From Gigantopelta aegis (lineage: Eukaryota; Mollusca; Gastropoda; Neomphalida; Peltospiridae), in the NCBI RefSeq assembly GCF_016097555.1, contig NC_054708.1, positions 1,492,382-1,556,381 on the forward strand: DNA of 64,000 nt, read 5' to 3'. The position numbers and the translations under genes are program-made. Every line of letters starts with the position of its first letter. The stretch's first letter is position 1. Shown one piece after another: positions 45,460 to 56,983 of this stretch. The notes beneath the pieces are model-generated. The model was not told where the DNA came from and did no database searches. It saw nothing but the letters and a program-made list of their open reading frames with translations.

Positions 45460-45790
45460 AGTCCCCTACCCGCCCAACCAGAGGGGGCAGGTTTCGTCTT
45501 GGTTCGTCTGTCCCACATATAGTTTTCTGTACTTCTTTCACAATGCCTCATTGAAATGTTTTGTATAGTTTTATGATTTACTGTTACAGATCAAGTTTGA
45601 CCTTCAAGGTGATTTACCTCTTTCACAGAGTTATGGCCCTTGAACTTGGGAGATTAAAAAAAAAATTCAGAATTTTTCACAATACCTCAAGATGGCAATT
45701 TATCCTCTTCGCTTTTTCTTTTTAACAGAATTATGGCCCTTGAACTTAGGGGACATAGCCGTACTCTCAGAATGTGTATATTTTCAAGGG
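45460..45790 (+). repeat. Dispersed 'GGGGACTATAGG' repeat, copy 4
   Basis: Starts TTAGTCCCCTACCCGCCCAA, with CCCACATATAGTTTTCTG, ACAGATCAAGTTTGACCTTC and a doubled AGTTATGGCCCTTGAACTT segment. Confidence 0.75.
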
Positions 45791-45953
45791 TGCTTAATTT
45801 ATCTCTATATATCCAACTTAAAATGGATGTGAAATTAACAGAGGCAAAACTGTGAAGAAATATTTAGACAATCAGCAACAAAAAATATACATCTATAGAT
45901 ATAGCCGATTTCATTAAAACACCACCACCATTGCTGCATTTGTATTAATTACA

Positions 45954-46068
45954 CTCACTCACCCACTGTCCTGGACAGACAGCCCTGATAGCTGACGTGT
46001 GTGCCCTGGACAGCGTGCTTGAACCTTAATTGGATATAATCACGAAAATAAGTTGAAATGAAATGAAA
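45954..46068 (+). mobile_element. SINE, 5'-truncated, with target duplication
   Basis: Only the 3' part of the 441-705 family: CTGTCCTGGACAGACAGCCC, GCTTGAACCTTAATTGGATA. A 13-bp duplication TGTATTAATTACA flanks it (45941-45953, 46069-46081), showing truncation at insertion. Confidence 0.88.
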
Positions 46069-46430
46069 TGTATTAATTACAAGCTAAACACATGACATAC
46101 ATTGTATACTAAAACACTGCCAAAAAAAAGAGTAACATTTCACAGCCAGCAAAGATATTTATATTTTAGTTTACACATTAATAATAATATGTAGAATACA
46201 TTCCAACCGACGAACCCAAACTCTATTTACGTGCCTATATCCACTGAAGGATCAGGCACGTCCATCCCCCGATCGCCACCTCCGACGAATGTTGGTTGTA
46301 TCTATCGGGACAGACATCACATTACACACTGAACTATAAGAGTAATTTATATAATAGGGACTATTAACAATTATGGAATGTAAAAGATGTTTTGGTATTT
46401 GTAAATTAATAATTACATGATATACGGAAA

Positions 46431-46620
46431 AACAAGCCTCTGAAAATTGTGGGAGCGATAGTTTCATTTGTGTGTCGCTTGTGTAAATATAGTTTGTGTA
46501 ACCCATTTTTCATTCGTGCATTGAATTTATGACATCACTTGCATGATGGGTCACGTAAAAACAAAATGGGTTGCCTGAACTTGTTTTTGTGTAACCCATA
46601 TGCAATTCTCAGAGGCCTGA
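46431..46620. mobile_element. Short inverted-repeat element
   Basis: AACAAGCCTCTGAAAATTG on the left is mirrored by CAATTCTCAGAGGCCT on the right, with two further copies of TGTGTAACCCAT inside. Small and uncertain. Confidence 0.45.
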
Positions 46621-47165
46621 AAAATAATGTTTGAAAAATACTCCCATTTGAATTGAGTTTTTCATTGCTTTACTGCACTAGGTTTAAGTCAGGTTTGGTT
46701 TCAATAGGTATTTTCAAACTGGAAAATCTTTTGTGGCTAAATGAGTCATGTCTTCATACTGGGAACCACCTTCTGGTTTTGCTGATCATAACAAAACATC
46801 TCCCGTCTAAAACTGACAGTTCTTATGTTGACCATCATCATAATTTACTTACACTTTTGATATTACATTTGTATTAGAGTTTCCCATTATGACGACACTG
46901 TACATCATCTATCTGTGACATTTTGTACAACACTGTCTAACATCAACATCAGTATACTTTTGTTATATCAGTAAACTTCACACCAATTCATTTTCTAGCA
47001 GTGTTGGTCTGTTCATGGTGCAATGAATCCCATCTCATTGCAGTTTACTGTTATATTCACAACAAGTAATTCAGATGTCAGGTTTTCCAACCATAATGAT
47101 GTTAGTGTTTGGCCATGTTCTCACTTTCACGCGTATTCACTTAACACATCATTCCAGTTCAATAT
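46621..47165. other. BBLN 3' flank
   Basis: Probably includes the BBLN 3' UTR on the minus strand; no poly(A) signal fixed and nothing else recognised. Confidence 0.4.
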
Positions 47166-47335
47166 TCACTCGGCTTTTGACTGTTTTTCTAGACGTTCTT
47201 GTTGAAGTTCCTCTCTAGTTTGCCTGCTGTCTGCGAGAAGAGCTTTCACTTTGGAGAGCAAATCATCATTCCTCTCCTCCAATGTGTTTAAACATGCGTC
47301 CAGCTGATCCAGGGTTTTGTTCAGAGCTCCATATT
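47166..47335 (-). CDS. BBLN: BBLN exon 2 (coiled coil)
   Basis: Begins after TTTAAACAG on the minus strand; two bases complete the Glu codon split by the intron. A heptad-like leucine pattern runs through the exon. Confidence 0.9.
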
Positions 47336-48768
47336 CTGTTTAAAAGAGATAAAAAAAAAATACTGCAATCATTATAGTTTATTTTGGAAATGTAATAACA
47401 AACCTTATAAAAAATTACCATACTGATACCATATCCATTCACATGCAAAAGGTGGCTAAAAATTACTTTCCTTGTAAGAGTTAAAGGGACACACCCTAGT
47501 TACGTTTATTTGTTAACCATTAGTGTTGTTTTTTGCTATTAAACCCCATTTTTCACAAATAAAATTGCACTTTACTTACATTTTATTATTTAGAATACAC
47601 ATTTCCATTCACCTGAAGTGCTTTTTGGTAATCCTGATTTTTGTAAAACCACGAAATGCATTTTTTGCATTTTTTCACAAAACGTGTTGTCGAGAAAAAA
47701 CCGTTAAGCAAGCAAGGTCCAATCTATTTTCAATGTCACAGACGTTGGTATATCACGTGACCGTTATCATTTTGGTTCGGTTTGTTTTCTCGTGCACGGT
47801 TCGCGCAATCAACATCCGATTTGTTGTTGTTCATTTGTGAGATTTTTCTTCACAGTTCGTGAACATTTTCAGTAACAATAAAGTTCAGACAAGTAAGTGT
47901 CTCAATACAAAACGTTACAAACCCTTAAAACCAATAATTTTGCTAAGTCTTACGATATCTGGAGAGGGGATACAACCAGGACAGAACAGTTGGAACATGT
48001 CCAGGAGAGGTGAAACGAACGCACCCCAAGTCTGTGAAATTTGTCGTGACGTAGGCATTGTTGCGCTTCTACCGGTGACATCAGAATACTAACTTTCAAA
48101 ATTATTTCAAGCAATTGGGACATGGGGATTCCCATGGTATTTATCGATATAAAACCTGCTTTTTCACTCCATTTGATAAAAACGTGATCTAAGTGTGTTA
48201 CAGGTTTGTAGATTAACCAAATTATAATTTATTTTCGTTGGATGAAACTAGGGTGTGCGGCTTTAAGACTAGCTCACTGCTGTATGAAAATGATGTCCTG
48301 AATTTACTGTTTGAAGAAATAAATTTCTGATATATTCATAATCCATCACAAAATTGATGCCATGGGTTTTTGAAATCTACAGAAATAGTCTTCACATATT
48401 TTCAGCTTTAGCATGAGCGTCGCATGAACAAAATGATTTCTATAGACCTGGTTTAAGTTTAGGTATTCGAATAGTCATCGTAGGACTGGCGTAGAGTTTT
48501 TTTCAAAAATGTGTTTAACATTACCACGACTTTCGATCCATGAACATGTCGCGATGTTTCTTCACTTATGCAAGTTCGAAGTTGCGATCAACGACAAAAC
48601 GCTGTGGTACGGCTATGGATACCGTGAATAACAATAGTCTGGTTTACCTTGACTACATTCATCAACAATGCTCTCGATGTCACTTGTGTTTTCATCGCCA
48701 TTCGATGAGTACGTTTCAGATGGATCTTTGTCTTCTTTTCTTTCGTCCATTTCATCGCCGTCAGCCAT
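47166..48768 (-). CDS. BBLN: BBLN (bublin coiled-coil, C9orf16 / UPF0184 family), two coding exons
   Basis: Exon 1 (48768-48648) encodes MADGDEMDERKEDKDPSETY to SIVDECSQ; exon 2 (47335-47166) continues EYGALNKTLDQLDACLNTLE, ERNDDLLSKVKALLADSRQT and REELQQERLEKQSKAE to TGA. Total 96 aa; human is about 83. Splice sites are CAAG|GTAAAC and TTTAAACAG, phase 1. The LDQLDACLNTLEERND / SRQTREE block matches the conserved coiled coil of the family (human MLDQINSCLDHLEEKND, SNRQTR). The acidic N-terminus is variable. Family knowledge: a small coiled-coil protein that in nematodes acts on the intermediate-filament network of apical epithelia; its precise role elsewhere is unclear. The intron carries a TTAA-flanked DNA element. 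It is convergent with PTGES2. Confidence 0.9.
47485..48262. mobile_element. TTAA-flanked non-autonomous DNA element, copy 1 (in BBLN intron)
   Basis: 778 bp with ends AGGGACACACCCTAGTTAC and AACTAGGGTGTGCGGCT, flanked by TTAA at 47481-47484 and 48263-48266. Shares long internal stretches with the copy at 58373-59389 in the opposite orientation (e.g. TTTGGTTCGGTTTGTTTTCT, CCATGGTATTTATCGATATA). The ORFs at 47523-47840 and 47859-48092 are recurrent because the element is repeated. TTAA targets fit Kolobok or piggyBac; the ends do not look like piggyBac CCC. Confidence 0.85.
48648..48768 (-). CDS. BBLN: BBLN exon 1
   Basis: Start ATGGCTGACGGCG; an upstream in-frame ATG exists at 48816 but the family is short and acidic at the N-terminus, so the inner ATG is preferred. 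Ends CAAG|GTAAAC. Confidence 0.85.
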
Positions 48769-49089
48769 TTTGACTAGATCACATGACACACAAGCGACGG
48801 CATCCGTGTTCAACAACAGCGAGTGTTGCTGACGCTTTCCTGATTCTTTTACGCTTCACGTTAAACCACGGCAGGAAATAGTCAAAATAGTCTGCAAACG
48901 TTTAACGAATAACCTGACCTAGTTATGGTACGCGACACACCAAAATTAAATTTCCGCTGTGTCTGTTATACATAGTAGGCCTATACATACCATTTATCTT
49001 ACATGTTGCTTAAAACCGTATCTAACGGGCGAAACAACTATAGTCCTGTTCAGTTGTTTAGACCCTAAATTTTTTTGCAAATGTGACGT

Positions 49090-49315
49090 TTAATTCCTTG
49101 TTTTCTTTACATTTGCATGAAAACAAACCCAAACCCTGACAGGTTTTATATACAAGTCATCATCGAAAATGCACGAAGCTGACTTATTTTCATTTTACAA
49201 AAATCTATGTATGTTGTGAATGCAGTTTCGTTCTCCTATAAATAACTAATTGTATATAAAACCTGTCGGGGTATGGATTTGTTTCCATGCAAATGTAAAG
49301 AAAACAAGGATTTAA
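49090..49315. mobile_element. Foldback MITE, ~66-bp arms
   Basis: Left arm TTAATTCCTTGTTTTCTTTA, CATTTGCATG, CCTGACAGGTTTTATATACA is mirrored by TGTATATAAAACCTGTCGGG, CATGCAAATGTAAAG and AAAACAAGGATTTAA. Arms about 90% identical, loop about 95 bp. Confidence 0.85.
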
Positions 49316-50305
49316 TAGGAATTAAAGGTAGAGTAAACTCAAACAAGAGATTTATGTGTTGGGAAGATGCGTACCCGGACCACCAACACATACTAACACT
49401 TTAACAAATGAAAAACGCGTAATTTTAGAGTTAATAAATTATGATGCTTTGCATGTTGTTGGTTTTATATTTTTAGACATTTATAAATGCTTTCTGTTTA
49501 CATACATTTGGGTTCATACGCCCCCCCCCCCCCCCACACACACACACACACACAAATTCATTGATATTAATTGGCTTTGATCTGGGGGAGGGAGATAGAG
49601 AATAAGGAAAGAGAGAGAGGGAGGGGTGAGCAGATGGAAGACCTGGATAGTTAATTGCTGGGGATAAATACACTGCGAAACTATGGATTGCTTGTCGACT
49701 TTTTTTTTCTGTTGTGTACTGTATGTATAACACCCCAAAATATGTTGATGACTAAATAGAATTCATCTAAAAATAGTTAACCCTTCACAGCTGTTGCATT
49801 AGTGGCACTGGTACTCGGGGCTTTAGATCTCACTACGTTTGTAGGTAAAATAGGTCATGTGATTACTAACACCCATGTATATTAATCAATGTCATTTTTA
49901 CTGCCTAACATTAATATTGGGGGTGGGGCGAACCGACAAATAGTTGGGTGCGAACTGGCTTGGAGATGGAAACGTCTGGTACCCAAGCCATTGACAATAA
50001 TTTGTTTAAAACAGTCATAATAAAGTTTTATGTAAATTCACAGACATTGTACTCCACAATGATTATGACTTCTGAAAAAAATATTAATACAAAATAATAA
50101 TTTTACTCCTATTTTGCAGTTGGTCCGAATTAATGTTAGTCACGAAAAAACGTACAACACGTACACACCTTAACTACGTATATTAAGCCTACGGTACAAC
50201 AAACAAGAAATAAAAGAAAATTTCGATCTGCACATCAGTTTCTACTTATTTTTAGTTCATTTCATAATTAATGCAAGTTGAATACACTGTATTTTGATGT
50301 TATTT
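49316..50305. other. Intergenic DNA with C/AC tract
   Basis: C-run and AC tract at 49520-49553; several small ORFs there are low-complexity. No gene recognised. Confidence 0.5.
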
Positions 50306-50445
50306 GTTTATTTTTAATTGTGTACGAAAACGACTTGCTAGACTGGTTTCCTTTTTCACGTAGGACCTATTTTCGTGTGACGTCACCTGGCGTTGACTTC
50401 ACGTCGAAGTCTCATTAGACCATCGCTACGTCAATCTATTTTTAT
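50306..50445 (+). repeat. Duplicated segment, copy 1 (copy 2 at 55334)
   Basis: GTGTACGAAAACGACTTGCT, AGACTGGTTTCCTTTTTCAC, GTAGGACC and ACCTGGCGTTGACTTCAC recur about 5 kb downstream with about 90% identity in the same orientation. Confidence 0.85.
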
Positions 50446-50699
50446 GGCCGTCCGAATGAGTCCCCTGTCCTTATTTTACATGCACTGTATACGATTATAT
50501 TGGGTCAGGATTAAACGACGTTCAAGTGCATATTATATCTTAAAGGAATGATAAAGCAAGGCTTTTGGACTGGTGTGCATATTCAACGATACATAATTCA
50601 CATTATTGCTTAATATCAACAAGTATACTCGTATAGTTAATTAATAAAACGGTTAAATGTGACGGCTATTATATATAACGGGCGCAGCCATTTTGTACC

Positions 50700-51010
50700 A
50701 TCCCAGTGAATACCCCTCTGGCTAGCCCGAGTACTCTGACTGTAAGAGAGCTAGACGGACATTTGGACATAAACACGCTCTCATTACAGTCAGAGACCAA
50801 CCTATGTCTTTTTTTGGCAATTCCTGACTACCAGACGGTAGGCAACGAGTCCCGCTCTAATACCACAACAATCCTATGTTTGACGTCAAATACCTTTACA
50901 TCAATCATTTTCGAGTTAAGTGATACAAAAAAATCCACATATTAATCACTAATACACTTACTACAGAAAGAAACCCGACAGCACCCACATTCAGCTACGC
51001 TTCGTGACAC
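50700..51010. repeat. Fragments of an inverted/foldback repeat shared with 53190-53615
   Basis: GAGAGCTAGACGGACATTTG recurs inverted near 53565-53590, and CATATTAATCACTAATACAC with CTACAGAAAGAAACCCG recurs near 53235-53420 in both orientations. The parent element is not reconstructed. Confidence 0.6.
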
Positions 51011-52008
51011 TCCGTCGCAACAATGGCAAAGCTCGGCGATCTATTTCGAGACGTAGACCACGTGATCGCGCACTGCTTTGGTGAATATAAACGCTAAGTA
51101 GGTCAGCCGTATTGATATTAAGAATATTAAAACCAGTCTAAAAACATCTTTCCCGCATTTTTAAAATTATAGTAAACGGTACGGTATAAATGAAAAAAAA
51201 ATCGGTTATTTTTATTTAAACTGAAAAGGAAAACAGACAAATGCAAATAAAACGAAACCTTTACACCTTAATTGGCAGTCATTCCAGTTCACAACTGTCA
51301 CATTGTTATAAAAAATAAAAGCGAAATAAGATCCACGTATGTGCACAATCTACCCGAGAAAAATAAAATCCATGTAGGCATCTTAGCCATGCGTGACAAT
51401 GAACATGTATGCATCTGCAATACTGTGCCACTCAAGAAAACGATTCCGAAACTGATCATGAGATGGGTCATGTGTGATCGTTCATTTTCATAGTAATATT
51501 TTTAACAAGACAAAACAAAAAAGTACTAAAATAATCCTGGGACAATAGTGTAGCGTTTATGGGCTACAAAATGAGGTCATGGGCGGTCTATAAATAGCGG
51601 GGTCAACTATCCGCATCTACTGCGCCGAATCACCGGACATGCAAATCGTTTTGGATACACGGGGGTGTCTATATTTATGCACCATTTTAAAATGTGTATT
51701 TACTACAGACATAAAACAATTTGTAGTGTATTTCTGATTATGCACTGCTTCGTTGGTGAGAGACACATTTTGTTAAGTATTTCACAGTGTTCACATAGAA
51801 AACGGTTTTTGAATGCTTAGGTGCGCCGATACACCGGACAGCACTGTACATCAATGAAAGGCTATGGTCTCTAATGACGTCATAATACGCCCTTGTAAAA
51901 CGGTATGTGAAAAAGAGAAGGATTACCCGTAAATTGTTTTATTATTTGGGGTCATAGTTAACTAAGCACTGTTATACATTAGCTGTGTTAAGGTATGCAA
52001 TTTCTAAG
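51011..52008. other. Intergenic DNA
   Basis: No gene recognised. Two copies of GCGCCGA..CACCGGACA occur at about 51620 and 51822. A 24-codon ATG ORF at 51023-51097 has no support beyond its context. Confidence 0.4.
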
Positions 52009-52022
52009 ATCAGAATAATAAA

Positions 52023-52423
52023 AAACGTTTGTTTTATTTAACGACGCCACTAGAGCACATTGATTTTTTTTTTTTATCTTATCGGCTATTGGACGTCAAA
52101 CATAATATGGTCATTCTGACAGGGTTTTTTTTCGAGGAAACCCGCTGTCGCCACATAGGCTACTCTTTTACGACAGGCAGCAAGGGATCTTTTATTTGCG
52201 CTTTCGACAGGCAGGATAGCACAAACCATGGCCTTTGTTGAACTAATAATGGATCACTGGTCTGTGCAAGTGGTTTACACCTACCCATTGAGCCTTGCGG
52301 AGCACTCACTCAGGGTTTGGAGTCGGTATCTGGATTAAAAATCCCATGCCTTGACTGGGATCCGAACTCAGTACCTACGAGCCTGTAGACCGATGGCCTA
52401 ACCACGACGCCACCGAGGCCCGT
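52023..52423 (-). mobile_element. tRNA-headed SINE, minus, with target duplication
   Basis: Near full length: head side GGCGTCGTGGTTAGGCCATC when read on the minus strand, core CAGTGATCCATTATTAGTTC-like, and tail GTTAAATAAAACAAACG. A 14-bp duplication ATCAGAATAATAAA lies at 52009-52022 and 52424-52437. Confidence 0.93.
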
Positions 52424-52535
52424 ATCAGAATAATAAATGAGGAGGCCTATCCTCGAGTAACCGTGAACCGGTCTATTAACGGGAAATAATTATTTTTTGC
52501 ACAGGGGCATTGTAATGAACGATCTATTTGATGAA

Positions 52536-52822
52536 ACAGTTAGTTTTGTTTAACGACACCACTAGAACACATTGATTTATTAATCATTGCCTATTGGATG
52601 CAGTGGCGTAGGCAGGATGCAAGCCCGTAGCCAGGATTTTTGAAGGGGGGGGGGGTTCTTTTTGGTATTAAAAGGGCACTTGCGAGCGTAGCGACGTAGC
52701 GAGCAACACTTGGCTGGGGGCTGCCTGGGGGGGGGGGGGGGGCTCTAGCCTAGTTTGAAAGGGCACTTCAGAAAAAGGGGGGTTCGTTCGAACCCTACGA
52801 ACCCCCCTGGCTACTGGCTTGG
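52536..52822. mobile_element. SINE tail with nested small DNA elements
   Basis: A minus SINE tail (GTTTTGTTTAACGACACCAC, to about 52598) runs into CAGTGGCGTAGGCAGG, a hAT-MITE-like terminus. Inside, AAGCCCGTAGCCAGG and CCTGGCTACTGGCTT form an inverted pair (about 52620-52822) around G-runs. Confidence 0.6.
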
Positions 52823-53190
52823 GATGTTGTATTGGGGGGGGGGGGGACCTGTGTAGTGGGATATGACACAGGAACCTTTTTAATGTTATTAATAAGCGAA
52901 AAGGTAAACAATGTTTTATCTTGTTCTTCTTCAGCGTTCGTCGATTGGCTGTGTTATATCCTTTGTCCCGTGAGAGTAGCAAAATCTTGTTCAATTTATT
53001 ATTAAAATCAACAAACAAATGTTAATATCCATGCCAGTTTCTGTTGTGAAGAGATTAAATGCATGTCGTTGTCTAATGCTGACATTCTTCAGATACTCCT
53101 GTAAACTGGGTATTTGTTTTTTCAAGAGTGACGCGTGTCACATAACGTCACCAAAACGTGCCCCCCCCCCCCCCCCCCCCCCCCCCCGTT
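52823..53190. other. Intergenic DNA with poly-C run
   Basis: A run of about 28 C at 53160-53187; length may be unreliable in assembly. Nothing else recognised. Confidence 0.5.
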
Positions 53191-53194
53191 CATG

Positions 53195-53440
53195 AGCTAG
53201 ACAGACATTTGATCAGACTGCCATGATCATTTTCGAGTTCGCCGATAACAACTATTTCACATATTAACCAATAATACACACACTACCTGACACTAACCTC
53301 TTTCAGTAATGTTCCGGTTCGGTTAAATACGTAGTTGCTGACGGGTTTCTTCCTGTAGTGTGTGTATTTGTGATTAATATGTCAAATATCTGTTATCAGC
53401 GAAATTGATCAATGTAATGGTAACTGTCAATAGTAAATTT
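53195..53440. repeat. Foldback repeat
   Basis: GATCATTTTCGAGTTCGCCG, ATAACAACTATTTCACATAT and ACACACACTACCTGAC are mirrored by TAGTGTGTGTATTTGTGATT, AATATGTCAAATATCTGTTA and TCAGCGAAATTGATC. Confidence 0.75.
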
Positions 53441-53762
53441 ACTAGTATTTAGAAACATGGTGTTATTGTTGTATCAGAGCGGGAATCTTTGCCTACACGG
53501 TGGTAGGCAGCAATTCCGTGTTTTCGCTATAGAGATATCTCTGACTGAGAGAGCGATCATAACCGTCCAAATGTCCGTCTAGCTCTCGAACGGCAGACTG
53601 GTCGGGCTGGATCATATTAAACGTTTGTTTTACAGTTTGTGGATACTAAATATATTATACCATTCGCAATAGTGGCAGACGAAATTTATGAAACTCGTTT
53701 AGGAATTATTTTATACCTTCGCTCTCATTCTAACTAAGACTAACTACATGTATTTTCTGTTT

Positions 53763-54182
53763 ATAGGTATGCGAGGACCGCTCTGCTACATTTTGAAACC
53801 ATCACTAACACGGACCTACACACCAGAGGCAGCAGCAACAACAGCAGCAGAAACAACAACAGCAGCAGCAGTGTCCAAGCAAGCGCAGCCAAAACCTGAT
53901 TCAGGACTGCCAACGTGTGAATTGGTGAAACAAGAACCAATGGCAATGAGCAGAAACTGTGTTCAACCAAAATCAAAATCACACTCAGAGCTGGAATTAT
54001 TGATGCAGCCAGATTTAGAGCCAGATGCCATAAACTCTAAGAGACGCTGGCAGAAAATAGACTCGGCAACGAGGCGGATATCCTACAGTTGGGTGCATCC
54101 CGAACAGGATCCCAAGGAGATAATGCACAGCGGGGTGACTTGCGAGTGCGATAAATTTCAGTTGGGTGGACCCAAAGACTAA
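53763..54182 (+). CDS. Possible terminal coding exon, unidentified
   Basis: I do not recognise this protein. After an acceptor-like TTTCTGTTTATAG (ending about 53766) an ORF runs to TAA at 54180-54182: MRGPLCYILKPSLTRTYTPE, an Ala/Thr run encoded by CAG/CAA-type repeats read out of the Gln frame, then CELVKQEPMAMSRNC, RRWQKIDSATRRISYSWVHP and VTCECDKFQLGGPKD. The last ~60 codons look like ordinary protein (Trp, Cys, mixed charge), and KQEP resembles a sumoylation site. Against it: no partner exon was found upstream and no homology is recalled. It would be the end of a + strand gene whose other exons are not identified. Confidence 0.4.
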   Translation: MGMRGPLCYILKPSLTRTYTPEAAATTAAETTTAAAVSKQAQPKPDSGLPTCELVKQEPMAMSRNCVQPKSKSHSELELLMQPDLEPDAINSKRRWQKIDSATRRISYSWVHPEQDPKEIMHSGVTCECDKFQLGGPKD

Positions 54183-54254
54183 CCTACTGCCTGTCTAAGC
54201 GGAGACCCGACACATCGGAGAGCAGATCTGCAAATGCTGAAACAGAACTCGTGT

Positions 54255-55015
54255 TGGGTTATTATGAACATATTGCCAGTATACCACAACATGTGTTGTT
54301 TTCTTCATACATTGTTGGTTTTTAAGTTGTCCAATCGTGTCAGGAAACTATGAAAATGTTGCCAGTATACCACAACATGTGTTTGTTGTACGTTATTGGT
54401 TTTTAAGTTGTCCAATCGTGTTAGGAAACTATGGAAATGTTGCCAGTATACCACATGTGTTTGTTGTACGTTATTGGTTTTTAATTTGTTCAATCGTGTT
54501 AGGTGACTATGAACATGTTGCTAGTATACCACAACATGTTGTTATTTTTCTACATTGTTTTTTTAATTTGTCCAATCTTATCAAAATAATGATGCCAGAA
54601 TATCACAACATGTATTTGTTGTTTTAGTCTACATTGTTGGTTTTTAATGTCTACAAACGTGTTAGGTAATTATGAACATGTTGCCAGTATACCACAACAT
54701 GTGTTTGCTGTTTTCTACATTGGGTTTTGTTTGTTTTTTCTGTGTTTTTTTTAATTTTTTAATTTGGAGAATTGTGTGAGGTAATTATGAAAATGTTGCC
54801 AGTATATCACAACATGTATTTTTTGTACTACATTGTTTCTTTGATTTGGAGAATCGTGTATGGTAATTATGAACATGTTGTCAGTATACCACAATGTTTG
54901 TTGTACGTTGTTGGTTTTTAATTTGTTCAGTCGTGTCAAGTAATTATGAACAGTATACCATAACATTGTGTTTGTTGTTTTTCTACATTGTTGTTGGGTT
55001 TTTTTATTTCTTCAA
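54255..55015. repeat. Diverged ~85-bp tandem repeat, about nine copies
   Basis: Unit contains ATGAACATGTTGCCAGTATA, CCACAACATGTGTTTGTTGT and ATTGGTTTTTAATTTGTCCA. Much more diverged than the other arrays, so older. It starts about 70 bp after the stop of the possible exon. Confidence 0.85.
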
Positions 55016-55096
55016 TCGTGTCACGTATATGATGTGAAATCTGACCCTGATTCAAAATCTGTATAGGCGTGTCTGGAGAACCTTAAAGCAGAGATA

Positions 55097-55277
55097 CAGA
55101 GGCGGATCTAGGATATCCCCTCCCCCTTAATTTTGCGACAGTTATAATTTTATTATATATTTAATTTTTTTGTTTTACGATCTCTATCCAAACCTCCCCC
55201 AAAGTTCTCTTGGCATTACGCCTCATGTCATTGGCCCCCCTCCCCCAAATGGATTTTCTGGATCCGCCACCGAGATA
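55097..55277. mobile_element. hAT-like MITE
   Basis: Ends CAGAGGCGGATCTAGGA and TCTGGATCCGCCAC are inverted copies; GAGATAC/GAGATAT-like bases flank both sides and could be the target duplication. The inside is C- and AT-rich. Confidence 0.7.
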
Positions 55278-55333
55278 TATAATAATAATATTCATATGAA
55301 GTTCTTCAACAACATGATGTGGGATTGAATGAA

Positions 55334-55475
55334 CGATGTTATTTGTTTATTTTTAATTGTGTACGAAAACGACTTGCTAGACTGGTTTTCTTTTTCACGT
55401 AGGACCCGATTTTCGTGTGGGGACACCTGGCGTTGACTTCACCTCGAAGCCTCATAGGACAGGCGCGACGCTTGG
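55334..55475 (+). repeat. Duplicated segment, copy 2
   Basis: Copy of 50306-50445; see that entry. It differs by small substitutions such as TGACGTCACC versus TGGGGACACC. Confidence 0.85.
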
Positions 55476-56237
55476 GTGATAGTAGTATTGTTACTAAGAT
55501 GTGCAAAGTGTCCTACATGCTTGTGCAATTTATAACAAGCCAAGATACCTAAAAATAGTAATCAACTTGTCATTATTATATTACAAGAATAAAATAATTA
55601 AAAGCACACAATCTGTTGTAATTCATTACCTGTTTGTGAAAATAAAATAATTAATTACATTAATATAAAACAATAATTAGGTCTATATACAAATATCCAC
55701 AAGTCAATATTATTTAATATATAGTCATAAAGATATGTAGCAGTTTTCTTTCTGACGCGCTGCTCGTACTAAATTTAGTACGTGGCTGTTAGTGACGCTT
55801 CACTGATGACGACGCGCTGCGCATAGTAGTAGTGTGGGACGGGCTTTACAGTGGGTTTGTGCTGTTGAAACTTACTTCAGTGTATTTTATTTTATAAAAA
55901 AAAAAAAACCCAACAACAGAATATGAATGTGTGGATATATTTTATTTCATTTTATAATAATTATTTTTTAACTATGGTCTCACTACACAGATCACTTCCG
56001 GGTGAGACTTCATTGATCACTATAGTTCCTAATTGTGACACATGTTATGGTTCACATATTCACTTCTAAACAATATATATGTTTAATGGTAAGCCTTCTG
56101 GCTGTATTTTACCCATGCTATTTTGTAATATTGTGCATTGACCTTTTGGGACATGGGTGTACAGCGCAAGAGACAGCCGGAATGAATCGGTTAATGAACC
56201 ACCTGTTCTGTTCGGATCGGTACTACAGCCGGAACGT
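55476..56237. other. Intergenic DNA with an 18-bp palindrome
   Basis: A perfect palindrome CGTACTAAATTTAGTACG lies at 55765-55782 between two GACGCGCTGC motifs. Otherwise nothing recognised. Confidence 0.5.
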
Positions 56238-56895
56238 GGTAACTTCGGACTTTGGTAACTTCGGCCTGGTAACTTCGGACCCGAGTAATCTCGGTCCCAG
56301 GTAATTTTTTCGGATCGGTAATCTCGGCCTCTGTATTAATGAAAGCAACTTATATCTGGGTTATACGCAAACGAAAGTTTGTTTAAAACAACCTGATATT
56401 ATTATTTCAAGATGAGTTTGTTATTTAATTAAACATTATCATATATTCATTGTACATTTTGTTGTGTATATTTTGTTTATTAACTTTTAAACATTTATTC
56501 TGCTCATACCCCGTCTCCTTCTTACTATGGTTTGATTTGGTAGGTGTTCCTGATTTTAATCAGATGCTATGCCCACATTAAGCATGTTTTAATCCTCGGC
56601 ATTTTAATACCTATCAAACAATCCGAATTTAGCCATTGGTGAATCATGCATTGAGAGGTCATTTAGTGTATGTGAACTGTAATCTGGACGTGTGGTCTAC
56701 AATTCTCTGACAACTGTGAACTTTCAGTTTAATTTTAGAAACTGAATGCCTAGATTACTGATTAATAAAAATAGTGCTTAATCGTTTATATAATATTTGA
56801 TGTTATCACAAATTGTTTTAGTTTATTGATGTAAGCATATACATTTTTAAAAACACAACATTTATTTATTCTGGATTTTACTTTTACGTTTGGAA

Positions 56896-56983
<88 letters not shown>

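Noticed and set aside
47523-48092. Two ORFs in the BBLN intron that recur at 58.5-59.4 kb
   Set aside because: They recur because the TTAA element is repeated; both copies break differently and no domain is recognisable.
51023-51097. 24-codon ORF (MAKLGDLFRDVDHVIAHC...)
   Set aside because: Short, with no donor or partner exon; a good-looking ATG context alone is not enough.
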